Assembly (NCBI GenBank): GCA_016758965.1
Contig: JAEPRB010000098.1
Span: forward strand, 62,001 to 126,000
Reading direction: 5' to 3'
DNA from: Circinella minor
Lineage: Eukaryota; Mucoromycota; Mucoromycetes; Mucorales; Lichtheimiaceae
DNA length: 64,000 nt
Below the pieces are notes generated by a model that had not been told where the DNA came from, ran no database searches, and was given only the letters and a program-made list of their open reading frames with translations. Below are positions 15,707 through 28,684 of the stretch, in pieces (the first letter of the stretch is position 1; every line of letters starts with the position of its first letter). The translations under genes were made by a program, and so were the position numbers.

Positions 15707-17873
15707 TTAAAGAGGAGCTGCTTTGTTTTTTATTTGTGGTCTTGAATCTTTTGGAGGAGTAGTAGATACAGTTGGTTCATGATCTTCTAATTCTGTATTC
15801 ATATTTTCAATATTATGTTTATTTAATACTGCTGGTTCAGATGCTTTTTGATGTGGTTTACTGGGTGGTAATCGTTCATTTTGAATATCTGTTTGTTTAG
15901 CCTCTTCAAAAGTAGTAATAGCTTTATATATAAAACATGATTATAATTAATAAGTGACTCTTTCAAGTTATTATTATTTTTAGAAATAAAATGAAATCTT
16001 TTTTTTTTCTTTTACCATGTCGAATGCCTTCTGAACCTAACATCAAAGTACCCGTAGGTAATTTTCCTGTACTTGATAGATTTTTAAGCTCTGTAACCAT
16101 TTCTGAATGCTCACGCAAAACAGAATAAGCACGTGATATTCTACCAATAGCTCTGATTTTATTTTGAATGATATGACGACGATGTTGTTCATTATCAGGT
16201 GATGGACGACGATATACTGTTGATGGTCCATTTGATTCAATAACACCCGCTCTTTCTTGTGGATGTTGTTGATAATCATCAGAATTTAATTCTTCTTGAG
16301 TACAAATATTCAAAATAGCAAGTAACATAGATGTAATCTTTTCACCAACAAAAGGTAAACTCCAATCGAATACGTTCATAAAATTGGGTAACCAATAAGG
16401 GTGAGGACTTGAATTAAATTGTCTAATATTCAATACATTCTTGTCATATCTTAAAACAGCCGCCTTGTTATTATAAACGTCGATATAATTAGGTGCTGAA
16501 AAAATAGTCATCAATGCAGGAAATCCTGTACTTTTACTCTTGCGATACATACGATATCCATTAGCTTGTGCTTCGTGAGCTCGAATAATTGACAATAAAT
16601 GATTTTTATCCAAAAACTGACATGCTGCCTTGTAACTGTAAAAATAGGAACAACCACGAACAGTATTATGATCAAACTTTGGATTATGTTCAGCATCAAA
16701 GTCTTCAAAAGGATCTGCCCATAACAAATCACACATGAGTCCTGCAGTAGGAGTTTCTCGAAATCGATCCAAATCTTCAATATCTTGAAGTGTTTTTAAT
16801 GACGGAGAAATACCACCGTGCATACATAAGAATTGATCATTGACCACCGCCGCTAAAGGTAAACAATCAAAACATTCCATTGCAGCATTATATACTCGTT
16901 CTGAATACTTGTGTGTACATTCCATTTTAAATGTAAAATAGTCAGTTAAATGACGACATTCGTGATTGCCACGTAACAATGAAAAAGTGGTTGGATACCA
17001 AAGTTTGAAGGACCACACATATAACATGACCTCAATGGAAAAATAACCACGATCTACATAGTCACCTAAAAATAAATAACGAGTAGTAGCTGGGTCACCA
17101 CCTACTTCGAAGAGTTTAATTAAATCGTAAAATTGACCATGAACATCACCACAAATAGTAATGGGAGCTGGAACACGAACTAAATTAGGTTCAGTTTGTA
17201 ATATAGTTCTGACGGAGTTAATGATGTGTAATGCTTGTTCTTCATGCAGTCGACCTTCATGAAAAAAATGGTGTTTTAAAAACTCCAAGTTTGGGTAACC
17301 GGGTCGATCTTTAACCCATAATTCTTCATCTGTTGGACGTTTAACTGCAGGTGGATCTACCTCTAAATAATGATTTTCATGTTAATATATTAATTATATT
17401 CTTATTTTTAGTTTTAGTTTTTTGCTCTTCCAGTTCATGAAATGAATTATCTATTTAATTACGTTTATAAATTCGTTCTTTGGTGTTTACGACTGTTCCA
17501 TCATCCATATGATATATGGAAAAATCTGGTTTTTCTCCCATGGAGGTATCGTTCATTCTTTTCTTTTTGTATGGGAACAATAACAAAAAGTGGAAAAGGA
17601 AACAAAACAAAAAAAAAATCTAAAAAAAAAAAAAAAAAAAAAGATCATATAATTATGTGAAACCGTTGTTTTTGAAAAGCTATAGAAACAAATGCAACAA
17701 AAAAAGATCAACCAATAAAAATCCCCTGTAATGCAAATCTTTAACAAGTATAAAAACAAAACAAACAAGTTGTCCCAGTTGATAAAAGTAATTAATATAT
17801 ATCATTCTTTAATGATATATGCATTATCTAGACACTGATTACGTACCAACAGTAATTGATTTATTATACTCAT
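15707..17873 (-). CDS. cnaA: calcineurin A, Ca2+/calmodulin-dependent protein phosphatase catalytic subunit
   Basis: Three exons (17873-17847, 17360-16016, 15921-15707) give 528 residues. The PPP-family metal motifs are intact: GDVHGQ at about 80, GDYVDRG at about 108, RGNHE at about 139. Calcineurin-specific features follow the catalytic core: the calcineurin B-binding helix, a basic calmodulin-binding segment ([21 protein letters not shown]) and an autoinhibitory segment (about 430-455). Fungal calcineurin dephosphorylates Crz1-type factors and controls growth form, stress tolerance and azole response. The first exon (nine residues, MSIINQLLL) is chosen because it gives the right phase through a 486-base intron, long for this window. 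That first exon is the least certain part; the core is certain. Exon 3 encodes a Pro-rich tail. Confidence 0.93.
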
Positions 17874-18672
17874 CTTCCTCTCTCTTTCTCTTTCTCTTTT
17901 AGTTTTATATTTACGTATAATACTTTAATAGTATCTATGTATTTTAAACTTCTTCTCATTCTCAAGAAACAAATTTATGCAACTTCAAAAACCTATCTTC
18001 CGTAATTTGTAAAAGATGTGGGTTGTAATGGTTGAGTTTTATATATTACCAACAATATAATGCACATATTTGAATTATTATCTTTTTTTTTTTTTTTTTT
18101 TTGCTAATTATATATAAACTGAAGGGTAATTCATATATTTAAAGCTTACGTATCATTATTTTTTTTTAGCAGTGAGCATACAGCATTCACAATAAAAGAG
18201 TTAAAAATGAGAAATAAACATGTGTCTACGAATACTAATAATATGTAATTATATATAAGGTAAGTCGATGATTCTTTGTGTTACGTAAAATACAAAATGT
18301 AGCCATGTAACAAAGAAATGTAAATAGAAACGATGTATAGTTTAATTATTAAAAAGACATATTACAATGATTTAATGATATGTCACAAAAAAAATAGTGT
18401 TATTTAATTATTTTACAGTTTCGTCGAACGGAATTATTGAAACAAAGGATATAATGATCATGATGGTAGAAATGCAGAAGGGAAAAAAAGGGTCTGGGGG
18501 AGAGTAGTATAATAATAGACTATGTAAAAGGGAATTATGGGTTTAATATATAAATATGTTGTTACGTATGGTTGTTATTTGTACAAAAAAAAAAAGAAAA
18601 AAAAAAGGTAAAAAATGTACTTCATTTTCTTCAAACAAAGAAAAGAAACAAAAGAAGAAGATTGATAAATAA
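17874..18672. other. intergenic, no gene seen
   Basis: About 800 bases between the calcineurin start and the 3' end of the next minus-strand gene. It holds a CT-rich block (17878-17900) directly upstream of calcineurin and a poly-T run (18082-18103). No coding frame has support. Confidence 0.5.
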
Positions 18673-19857
18673 TCATTGTTGAATTATCATAGAAAGAGGT
18701 GCAGAACATTGTTTTTCATCAGGTAATATTCGCCCTGTTTCCATTTTATTAGATACTGTTGATGATGTATGTCCTTCATTTTGTCGACGAAAATCATGTT
18801 GTTTTGAAAGTCTATGTTTATTTCGTTCTTGCCATTGTCGCCTTAACTGAGTATCTGCCCGAAGTAATGCATAGATATGAATCAGAAACATTAAAGTATT
18901 GATAATAAATATCCATACTGTAAACACCATTTGTTCAATTCCACCGCCATTATAATAATTTTCATTTTTTTCTGACAATATAATAGCAGTCAACATAATA
19001 AATGAAAAGATACCCGAGGCAATATCATAGACAATATACATGAGTCGATAAAACCCCAAAATACTTGGCATATAATGTATACCTGGAGGTGCATCTACGA
19101 CTCGACGAATCAGATTATAATCCAAGGTAGCCCAAATAGTAGGAGGATCACGGTCAGGATCAACGACATCTTTTAATGGTGCCATGGTTTCTCCTGTCAT
19201 GGAAGCAGCAAACCAAGGAAACAAAATATAATATAATAATGCATACGTAATAATATAAAAGCTGATGGCTGATAAAACCAAATAAAGGTACGTGCGTCCT
19301 TGACCTCGTTCGAAATAATAACTATCGGGTTCCAAGTATTGAACCATAGAAATAACAGATGGAACATAACCGATACCTGTTAAAAGAACATAACTATTGG
19401 GTAGTTCTTGTTGTAAATGACGTGTTGCTTTTAAAAAATGTTTTCGATACTTTTCAACAAGTTCATTTGGTAAAGGATCAAGTTCTTCACCCTCGCCTTG
19501 AATAATGGCATCTAAAGGCGATAACCTTGACACTCCAGGTGTTGATGTTGGGTACTTATTTTCTTCATTATTGTTACTACTTGCATCTCGAAGTGCAAAC
19601 CGTTCTTCATATTCACGTTCGGCTTGTTCAATAATAGATGTAAATGTTGTTTTGTGAAGGATAGTGGTGATAGCACTATGATCATAAAAATTACTATCTT
19701 CACTACGTTGTCGTAAACGAACTGGTTCAGGTAACGCTGATGTTGGAGGGGTGTTATTGTCTGGTGATGCAACGAGACTGTGACGACGTCTAGAATAGGC
19801 TACAAGAATGGATGGAGAGGTGCTGTTTCGTCTTAGTGTTGGATCCATACAGTCCAA
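18673..19857 (-). CDS. four-pass membrane protein of unknown function
   Basis: A single-exon frame of 394 residues. Residues 1-150 are hydrophilic and rich in Ser, Arg and Pro, with a helix-prone IIEQAEREYEERF. Four hydrophobic stretches follow at about 157-178, 198-222, 273-300 and 320-345, then a basic cytosolic-type tail (RRQWQERNKHRLSKQHDFRR). The loop between the second and third stretches holds VVDPDRDPPTIWATLDY. No signal peptide and no known transporter or receptor motif is visible, so I do not assign a function. The distribution of Arg/Lys suggests that both termini face the cytosol. The start is the first ATG; MDCMDP offers a second Met three residues on. It lies between calcineurin and transketolase on the same strand, with long spacers. 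Confidence 0.75.
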   Translation of the reverse strand: MDCMDPTLRRNSTSPSILVAYSRRRHSLVASPDNNTPPTSALPEPVRLRQRSEDSNFYDHSAITTILHKTTFTSIIEQAEREYEERFALRDASSNNNEENKYPTSTPGVSRLSPLDAIIQGEGEELDPLPNELVEKYRKHFLKATRHLQQELPNSYVLLTGIGYVPSVISMVQYLEPDSYYFERGQGRTYLYLVLSAISFYIITYALLYYILFPWFAASMTGETMAPLKDVVDPDRDPPTIWATLDYNLIRRVVDAPPGIHYMPSILGFYRLMYIVYDIASGIFSFIMLTAIILSEKNENYYNGGGIEQMVFTVWIFIINTLMFLIHIYALLRADTQLRRQWQERNKHRLSKQHDFRRQNEGHTSSTVSNKMETGRILPDEKQCSAPLSMIIQQ

Positions 19858-20819
19858 AAAAAAAACTATTTATTTGCGGTAAAGTGACTAATACTATTAT
19901 TTTCTTTTATTAACAAAATAAAAAGTAGCGAAGAGAAAATAAAAAAGAGTGAAAAAAAAAAGATCAATTAGAAAAGAAAGAGATGAGAAAAGAACTTTTT
20001 TTTTTTACTAACAATGGACGTAATAAGTAAATGAATAACTATTGGTCCCTTGGCTTATCATTCATCGAGAAAAGATTGTGAAAATCATTTCTTGTACAAA
20101 AAAAAAAAAAAAAAAGATGTAGTTGTGGAAATGTTTATCTTTTTTTTTTCGCGTAGCAAAGTGAATTAAAATGAGGCACAGCCACATCGATACCAAAATT
20201 GGATGCTTTGTTGCCACCACAAAGTCATCATCATTATGGTCATGTTATACCAATATCTCGGATTTATCCAAGAAGTAGTTTTCAATTGCATATTTCATAT
20301 ATTATTTATTCATAAACTTGATGCACATTTTTAAGAAATAAACAACTATTAAGGTAAATATTGATCCAGAATAAATAGCCTTTTTTTTGGGTAGAACAAA
20401 GTAAAAAGAGAACAAAGTTATATGGGCACAATTATTTAATTGTAGTATTATTGTTTGACCAAGAGGATTAAATCAGGTAAAAGTGTACCGTTCAGTACAC
20501 ATTTGTGATATTGATAAAATATCTGACGTGATACAATTGGTTTCACGAGATACTATTCAAAACAATTTCTGACGGTTTCTATAATTATTTATCAACTTCT
20601 TTTTATTTACATCAGTTGATCTTGATTATTATTATTTCAATCAACAAAGTCCTTTATTTTTTATATCAATTTTACTTATTCATAAATAAAAAAAAAGATA
20701 AAAGTATTCATATATTGCTGGAGGGGAAAATATGTATGTATTTGAGCAAAAAAAAAAAAAAATAATAATGAAAGGGCTAGAAAAATAAAAGGAGGGAGCT
20801 AACATACGAAATTTATTTT
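19858..20819. other. intergenic, no gene seen
   Basis: About 960 bases with A/T homopolymers (20098-20115, 20748-20762). A search by eye for short conserved exons, tRNA shapes and terminal repeats found nothing. Confidence 0.5.
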
Positions 20820-23637
20820 TTAAGTACATGGTCCAAACTGTGGGAACAATTCAGGGATACTGCCATAATCCTTAAAGTATTTGATAACATCTTGACCCAT
20901 ATTAGCTACATGCTGCGGTGTAATGTTGAAATATTCATAAACCTCCTTATATTGACCACTAGCACCAAATGTGACCATACCCACTTGAGCATGGGAATAC
21001 TTTTGCCAACCAAATGTGCTGAGCGCCTCAACAGCAACGACGGGAATGCCTTTTTCAAGAACAGATCGTCGATATTCAATGGGTTGTTCATCAAACAATT
21101 CTGTACATGGCATCGACACAACACGGACCTTGACCCCATTTTTACGTAAAATTTCAGCACCATCCACAGCAATAGAAACTTCAGATCCTGTTGCTACCAA
21201 GGCAATATCGGGATTTGCATCAGATAAAGGTTCCAAAATATAACCGCCTTTTTCAACAGCTTCCAAGGAACTACCAGCCAAATGGGGTAAATTTTGACGA
21301 GTCAATGCTAAAATGGATGGTGTTTTATCACGTTTCAATGCTGCCATATAAGCACCTGAGGTTTCATTACCATCGGCTGGACGGAATGTTAACATATTTG
21401 GAGTAGCTCGAGTTAGTGCAAGACTTTCAATAGGTTGATGGGTTGGACCATCTTCACCAAGACCGATAGAATCATGGGTCATCACGTAAATGACGCGTAA
21501 GTTTGATAATGCAGTAAGACGAGCGGCACCCCAACCATAACTATTGATTATAACCCCAGTCCGTATAGCATATATAGTAAGTTGATATATTGTTTGTTTG
21601 TTTGTTTTTAAGAGGAGAAAATATTAAGTTAAAAAAAAAAAGCTACTTACGTCAAAAAGTTCAAGAAGGTACCACCAAATGGAATAAGACCTTGATAAGC
21701 AGCTATACCATTCATAATAGCATGCATAGCATGTTCACGTACACCATAACGAATGTATCGACCACCATATTGTCCAAGCTTGGTAGTGGGCTACATTTTT
21801 TTTTCATGTAAATAAAAACAAATAACATGTAGACAAAGTTGATACCTGTTTTTTTTTTTCCGTCCTATTATTATTTCACGAGAGAGAAAAAGCTACTTAC
21901 AGCCTGGAAATCAGTCGCTGTCTTCCATCGAGTATTATTTGAACCAGTTAAATCAGCAGAACCGCCAATTAATTCAGGAATGACCTCGGAGGCAACTTTT
22001 TCAATAACTGCCTCGGATAATTTACGAGTAGCAGTAGGAGGATCTTTGGGAGTATAACGTGGCAAGTAATTCTCCCAACCATCAGGTAATTTACCTTCAA
22101 GACGACGTTTCAAATCTGCACCTTCTTTTGGATAATCTTGACAATAACTTTCAAGCATTTTGTTCCATTTCTTTGCCATAATATCACATTCATCTGCACG
22201 AGCATGATATCGATCATATACTTCAGGGGGGACCACATAATTTTCATCGGGATTGAAACCAAATTTTTCTTTCAATTGTTTAATATCATCGGCTGTTTTT
22301 TTTTTTTTTTTTTTTTTTTTTCGTATATAATATATATAATATATATAATCAAAAAAAGTTGGGTGAGTATGTAAATGGAGAAGGAAATGTATAAAATAGT
22401 TAAAAAAAAAAACTTACGATCTAATGGACTACCGTGTACTTTCTCTTCTCCTTGGTTTTTGGAACCATAACCTATATTAAACAATTTTTATATAGCTATT
22501 GTCAATATTTACATCATATGAAACATGCTCGGAACCAGATCACGCATAATATAAATTGCCCTTTCTCTTTGTCGTTCAAAAAATTATATTTACTTACCAA
22601 TGGTAGTTTGAATTTTGATGAGAGATGGTTTATCAGTTACAGCTTTTGCTTTTTCAACAGCTTCTTCCATCGAACTTGAATCATGATCCCCATCCGTTAA
22701 AACTTGTGTATGCCAACCATATGCTTCAAAACGTTTAACTACATCTTCAGTGAATGATACTGCTGTATCACCATCGATTGTAATATGATTATCATCATAT
22801 AAAGCAATAAGTTTGCCTAATTGCAAATGGCTATGATGTTTTTAAATGAATATGTTAATAGGTTTTAGTTTCTTTTATATATAAAAATAATAATGACGTT
22901 AAAAAGTATCATGTATGTATTTACCCTGCAAGTGAACATGCTTCAGACTGAACACCTTCTTGCATACAACCATCACCCAAAATTACGTAGGTGTAATTAT
23001 CAAAGATTGGGTAATCTGGTTTGTTAAATGTAGCTGCCATACTTTGTTCAGCAATGGCCAAACCTACGGCGTTTGCGATACCTATAATAATATATAAAAA
23101 GGAAACAAAAGTAATGAGTTTTTTCATTGGACATTGAAAATCGCGTATTATATGTATTTTATTTACCTTGACCCAAAGGACCAGTAGTGACTTCAATGCC
23201 TTCAGTATGAGTTCTTTCAGGATGACCTGGAGTACTATGAAGCAAAAAAAAAAAAAAAAAACATACCGATCGTTAATAATTATACTCTTTCTTTTTCTAA
23301 ATGTAAATATACATAGAATAAAATAAAAGTAGTATTTTTACATGCTACCAACATGACGGAATTTTTTGAGGTCATCCATGGATAATTTGAATCCTAAGAA
23401 ATGAAGTAATATATATTGAAGAGCACAAGCATGACCATTGGATAAGACAAATCGATCACGACCAGGCCAATGTGGATTCTTTGGATCCACACGAACATGA
23501 TTTAAAAATAGGGTATTTGCCATTGGAGCCAGCCCCATTGGAGCACCTGGATGACCCGAATTAGCACCACGAGTGATATCAGCAGCAAGCACTCGAATGG
23601 TATTGATACAACGTTGATCAATTTCTGTTGTAACCAT
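20820..23637 (-). CDS. TKL1: transketolase
   Basis: Eight exons on the minus strand (23637-23342, 23234-23167, 23081-22925, 22830-22598, 22471-22418, 22292-21901, 21790-21651, 21540-20820) give 686 residues, the usual length. The enzyme moves two-carbon units between ketose and aldose phosphates in the non-oxidative pentose phosphate pathway, in the cytosol, with thiamine diphosphate and Mg2+. Hallmarks: [13 protein letters not shown] near the N-terminus, [20 protein letters not shown], the thiamine motif starting GDGCMQEG, a catalytic-type His in [18 protein letters not shown], and [24 protein letters not shown] in the pyrimidine domain. No disruption is seen. It is divergent from the CoA-transferase gene by a 1.2 kb spacer. 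Confidence 0.97.
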
Positions 23638-24841
23638 TTTTTATAAAAGTTCTTCTTTTCTGTTATTTGTTAAAGAAAAAGAAAAGAAAATAACTTGAAA
23701 AAAAAATTAAAAACAAATTACTTTTTAATCTCTCTTTTTTTTTTTTACGTCAAGGGTTTTTTTTTTCTTTACTCGGCGAAACTTTTGAACAAATTTGCAT
23801 GAAATTAAAAATATTACGTGTTATATAAATTAAAACTATTTCATAAGTTTTATTTTTCTACATATGGTTTTATTCTTTCTATAATAAATCTATTTGATTC
23901 AAGATATGATAATATGGTTCTTTGTAAAAATAAATACGTAGAACTATTCATTAATACGTATCAATTATGTAATAAAAAAAAAAGTCATATCTTTTCAGAT
24001 TAAATATGTTATATAACATAAAACGTCATGATGATCCTTTAATTTTACATGAAGCATGAATCCCTCATTTACCTGTAGAAAAAGAAATTTATTAGGATCA
24101 CATGTTCACGACTATTAAGACAAAAATGGAAAAAGTGTGTGTAACTAACAGCGTAAGAGGCGGGAATCCACCTATATATTAATCGCTTTCTTTCCTAGAA
24201 TTTGCACGATATTTTTAACTTGATAAATAAAGTACAATAATGACTATTTTGTCTAGGCATGAATGTACTCAATAAGTAAGTAAGACTCCAATCTTTTTAT
24301 AAAGGAATATATTCTAACAAAAATATTCATGCAAAATATATAATATATTATTTATGTAAAGCCTATAAAATACTCAAAGAAGATAAAACCTGTATGCAAA
24401 TAAAATCTTAAACTACAACATCTTCGTGTGTGTGTGTTCTTTTTTAACTTCTGTTAACTCTACGATAATTTTATTTTCTGGATCAGTATTTTCCCGATCC
24501 ACTTCTTCTTTTTTTTTAAAAAAAAAACTTTTGACAATCAACAACTTTCTTCTATTTAAAAAAAAAAAAAAAAAAAAGAAAGTGAGACGGGATATACAAA
24601 AACACGGTTGAAGTATTACGCTAAACTTTGTTATATAGATCTGGGAATCAAACGCAATGACAAATAATCGGGACGGGTAAACGTTTTAGAAATTGAGTAT
24701 AAGGTTCTGTGTGGGGAAAATCAGATAGAAATATCTACATATATAAAAGTTATAAGATATCTCTTTACACCTTTTTTCTCTATTTGTTTGTACTCCTTTT
24801 TTTTTCACACTTAAACCTTCTTTCGCATATAGACAATAAAT
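23638..24841. promoter_or_regulatory. divergent spacer, transketolase / SUGCT; TATA-like box near 24739
   Basis: 1.2 kb holding both promoters. ATATATAAAAG at 24739-24749 lies about 95 bases upstream of the SUGCT start and is a plausible TATA box. A T-rich stretch (23725-23772) precedes transketolase. Short frames here have no coding character. Confidence 0.4.
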
Positions 24842-26700
24842 ATGGTATTCATAACTACACGTCATGGTTTCACATTGCTTGCTAGACGATCAGCAACTCG
24901 TACATTCTCGACATCCCATATTACTTTAAGAAATGCACCTACACCTGTCAGTGCTAATGATGGTCCTTTAGAAGGTATCCGTGTTTTGGATTTGACTCGT
25001 GTACTTGGTAAGTTATTTCATTTTTTTTTTTATGAAATATTTGAGTGATAAGAAATTTAATTGAAATCATTATTATTATTGTTTATCTGAAATAGCTGGA
25101 CCTTATTGTACTATGATGTTGGGTGACTTGGGGTAAGTTAACCTTTTTTTTGGGGGTCTTCAAATGAAAAGTTGGAAGGAAAGTTAGAAGAGAAGTAAGG
25201 AGAAAATTATAATTAAAGGGATGCACTGGATTGATCAATGATAATTATTATTTGATGCATGTTATATTTCCCTTGCTTATTTTTTTTTCCTTCAATTTCA
25301 TGATTTGCTATTATTTATTGTAGCGCCGATGTTATTAAAGTAGAAAACCCAAAAGGTGGTGATGATACCCGTGGATGGGGTCCACCTTACGCTGAAAATA
25401 AATCTCTGGAAGATAAAGGAAGAGGAGAATCTGCTTACTTTTTATGTGCCAACCGAAACAAGAAATCCATTACTGTTGATATGAAATCAGAAGGAGGTCG
25501 TAAATTACTTCACGATTTAGTACGTCAATCAGATGTCCTCGTTGAAAATTATTTACCCGGCAAATTGAACAAGATGGGTATGGGATATGAACAACTTAAA
25601 AAAATTAATCCTAAATTGGTATATGCTTCGATTACTGGTTACGGACAAACGGGACCTTATGCTGATCGACCAGGATATGATGTAATTATTGAAGCAGAAG
25701 CTGGTCTGATGCATATTACAGGTGAACCTGATGGTAGTCCAGTTAAGGTTGGTGTAGCAATTACAGATTTGACTACAGGTAAACAATATTACTACTTTGT
25801 TGAAAATGGTTCGCAAAAAATATTTATACAAATTCATATGAATGAGACGTGTGGAAAATTATTGATTTTAAGAATCTGTTAACTAACATATAAAAAATAA
25901 AAATAAATTAGGTCTTTACGCACACAGTGCTATTCTTGCAGCATTAATTAAACGTGGTGTAACAGGTAAAGGTCAATGGATCGATTGTTCCTTGATTGAA
26001 TCTCAAGTTGCATCTCTTGCCAATATCGCATCGAACTACTTGGTCGGTGGTCGCGAAGCACGACGTATGGGCACATCCCATCCATCTATTGTTCCTTATC
26101 AAGTCTTACCTACTAAAGATTCATTCGTTATGGTCGGTGCTGGTAATGATGGTCAATTTGCAAAGTTATGTAAACGTATAGGATTAGAACATTTATTAGA
26201 TGACCCTAAATTTGCTACCAATTCGGATCGTGTTAGTCATCGTAAAGAAGTCATTCAAATCTTAACAGATCGTCTTACACAAGAACCTACTGAACATTGG
26301 CTTGAAAAATTGAATGGTGCTGGTTTTCCATTTGCTCCTATTAATAATATTCAACAAACTTTTGAACATCCACAAATTAAGGCCCGTGGCCTTGTTCAAG
26401 AAGTAGAACATGAACGAGCAGGTACCGTTAAACTTGTTGGTAAGTTATTTTATTTCATTTTATTTCATTACTATTACTATCATTTGCCTTTCTATCTACT
26501 TTTCTTTATTAAGTAACAATTAATTCTAAATATAACAATTTATAGGTCCCCCTACCAAATTTAGTGATTTCAAACCCTCTATCCGTCTCCCTCCTCCTGT
26601 TCTTGGTGCCCATAACGAAGAAGTCCTCCAAAATGTCCTTAATTACTCACCCGAAACCATCCAGAGCCTTCGCAAAGAAGGTGCTATTGGTCCACAATAA
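24842..26700 (+). CDS. SUGCT: family III CoA-transferase, SUGCT type (mitochondrial)
   Basis: Five exons (24842-25007, 25096-25132, 25324-25778, 25912-26439, 26546-26700) encode 446 residues. The first 35 residues are basic and hydroxylated with almost no acids ([19 protein letters not shown]), a typical mitochondrial presequence. The rest is a complete CaiB/BaiF domain: [64 protein letters not shown] and the conserved aspartate in [13 protein letters not shown] (about residue 187), which forms the acyl-enzyme in this family. The closest functional match by layout is succinate-hydroxymethylglutarate/glutarate CoA-transferase, acting in lysine and dicarboxylic acid breakdown. Other dicarboxylate CoA-transferases share this fold, so acceptor and donor are inferred. 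Intact, and convergent with SRP19. Confidence 0.88.
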
Positions 26701-26856
26701 ACCAATAAAATGTATAAATACCAAAAAAAAAAAAAAAAAAAACACCAACTAATAATAATAAAAATTTGTTTTGTTTCTTTTCCTTCGAAAAGAAATGTTG
26801 TATTATATTAAATTATATAAAAACAACCTAATGACAAGCGCTTATCGCACTCTACA

Positions 26857-27842
26857 TTACTTGCGTACATATTTAACCTTTTGTTTCTTGGGTATGCTTG
26901 GTGCCATTGCTTGTTGTTTTGCTTGCATTTCAGCAAGTGTTGGTAAACCTTGTGCTTTACGTTGTTCGTCAACAATGGCTTCTACTTCGGCCAAGGAAGT
27001 CATAGGAGTAACCATATTCTTTGGTTTTTCATTTGTTTCTTGAACTTTAGGTAAACGTTTGGCAATTTCTCTCATCAATGTTTTTCCTAATCATAATAAC
27101 AAGATAAAAATGAAATAATGTTGAAGTGTAAACAATATGGTCTAGATAGCATAATAATGTAATAAAAAGAATCTTCCAAAAAAAAAAAAAAAAAACTTAC
27201 GATCTTTGATGGTGGCATGCATAGATTGTTTATTTGGTCCAAATAATTGAACGCGAACACGACCTGGATTACCCCAATCGCGAGGATGTTTTTTAGCCTC
27301 ATAAACGACCGATAAACCTAATTGTTGTACGGCAATAGCCATATGATAGGCGTGTGGATTTTTTACAGCAATATCCTTATGTACTTTACGTCCTTTGGCT
27401 TGTGATTTATCAGCATCAATATACAATGGATAAACACATACCCAACTAAAATATAATAGTTAGAATTATGTCATAACACAACCAAAAACCTCTAGTAAGA
27501 AAAAAAAAAGTATATTTACTTTTTATAAACTGAAGGATCAAGACGTTGAATTCCTTGGGGTGTATGAGCAACAGCAATATTATTCGATTGAGCTGTTGCT
27601 GATGCTCTTGAAGGACCTGCTGCTGCTTGTGGAAAACCACCTTGTGGAAATGACGGACCACCTGCTCCACCTTGTAAACTTTTCATCATGTTTTGAATAT
27701 CATTCATATTTGGCATGCCAGGTGATGTTGCTGATGAAGATCCACCAGTAGGCAAAGGGAAATCCATATTATCGATATCATCATCGTCATCCAGAAAAAC
27801 AGGATTCTTTTGAGTTTCTTTTAATTTGTTTAACATAGACAT
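26857..27842 (-). CDS. SEC65: signal recognition particle subunit SRP19 (Sec65)
   Basis: Three exons (27842-27520, 27445-27201, 27086-26857) give 265 residues. The central RNA-binding SRP19 domain starts at about residue 109 (WVCVYPLYIDADKSQAKGRK) and includes KNPHAYHMAIAVQQLGL and HPRDWGNPGRVRVQLF, the conserved surface that contacts helices 6 and 8 of SRP RNA. It is preceded by about 105 residues of acidic then Gly/Ser/Ala-rich sequence, as in yeast Sec65, which is also longer than human SRP19. The tail is Lys-rich (KKQKVKYVRK). The protein assembles on SRP RNA in the nucleolus and allows SRP54 binding. The 3' end is only 156 bases from the convergent CoA-transferase gene. Confidence 0.95.
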
Positions 27843-28684
27843 TATGACGTAAAAAATGTGTATATAATTATTTAGACAGAAGGTTAAGAGAGAGAGAAAA
27901 AAAGTGTTCTTTAGTCGCCTTATCCGCTCAGCAGCACAAAATTAGAAACTTATCCTTTGAAATTTTATTGTTTTGGTTAAGCTGAAGATTGGAAGCTTTT
28001 TTTTTTTTACTATAATTACGTGTACAATATCTGATAAAATATTATCAGGAGTGTTTAATAAAATACTTACAGTGAATATTAAGTATATAATACCTACAAT
28101 GTTTGTTATCTATAGCTTATTAGTAAACCATTTGATTATCTATATAGAAAGAAAGAAGAAATAATTACACACATTTCTTTGTAGATATTCCATATATCCC
28201 ATACGTACAAAAAAATGAGGAAGATTACTTATTATATATATCGTTATTTTAATAAGAAAAAAAACACAACCAAGTGATATTGTATAAAAGAAAGTACAGG
28301 AAAGATACATGTGTAGGAATAACATATAGTTTATACTATTAAATAACAAAAAAAGAGCGCAATCTACTTTTTTTTTCAACTCATTGTCATTCAGTTTATG
28401 GTAAAAAGTTTTATTATTTCTATTATGTTTAGCTTAAGTATTAGATACACATAACAGTAATATTACTATGGAAACAATAACTAGAATACAAAGAAAGTGT
28501 GTTGGAGAGGGAGGGGTTGTTATTGCCAAGTAGTAGGTGCTATGTCTGTGACTGCAAAATAGACTGAAAGTTGGCAGATTCAAGAGCACAAAGGAAGAGG
28601 TCAGTCAGTATTCTCCACCTCTAAAAAAAGTTATATATATTTTTACATATATATATAATAATAACAAAAAAAAAGTCGATCGCT
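27843..28684. other. divergent intergenic region, SRP19 / bromodomain-kinase
   Basis: About 840 bases containing the promoters of both divergent genes. ATATATATTTT and ATATATATAATA stretches at 28632-28664 sit just before the bromodomain-kinase start. No further element was seen. Confidence 0.45.
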
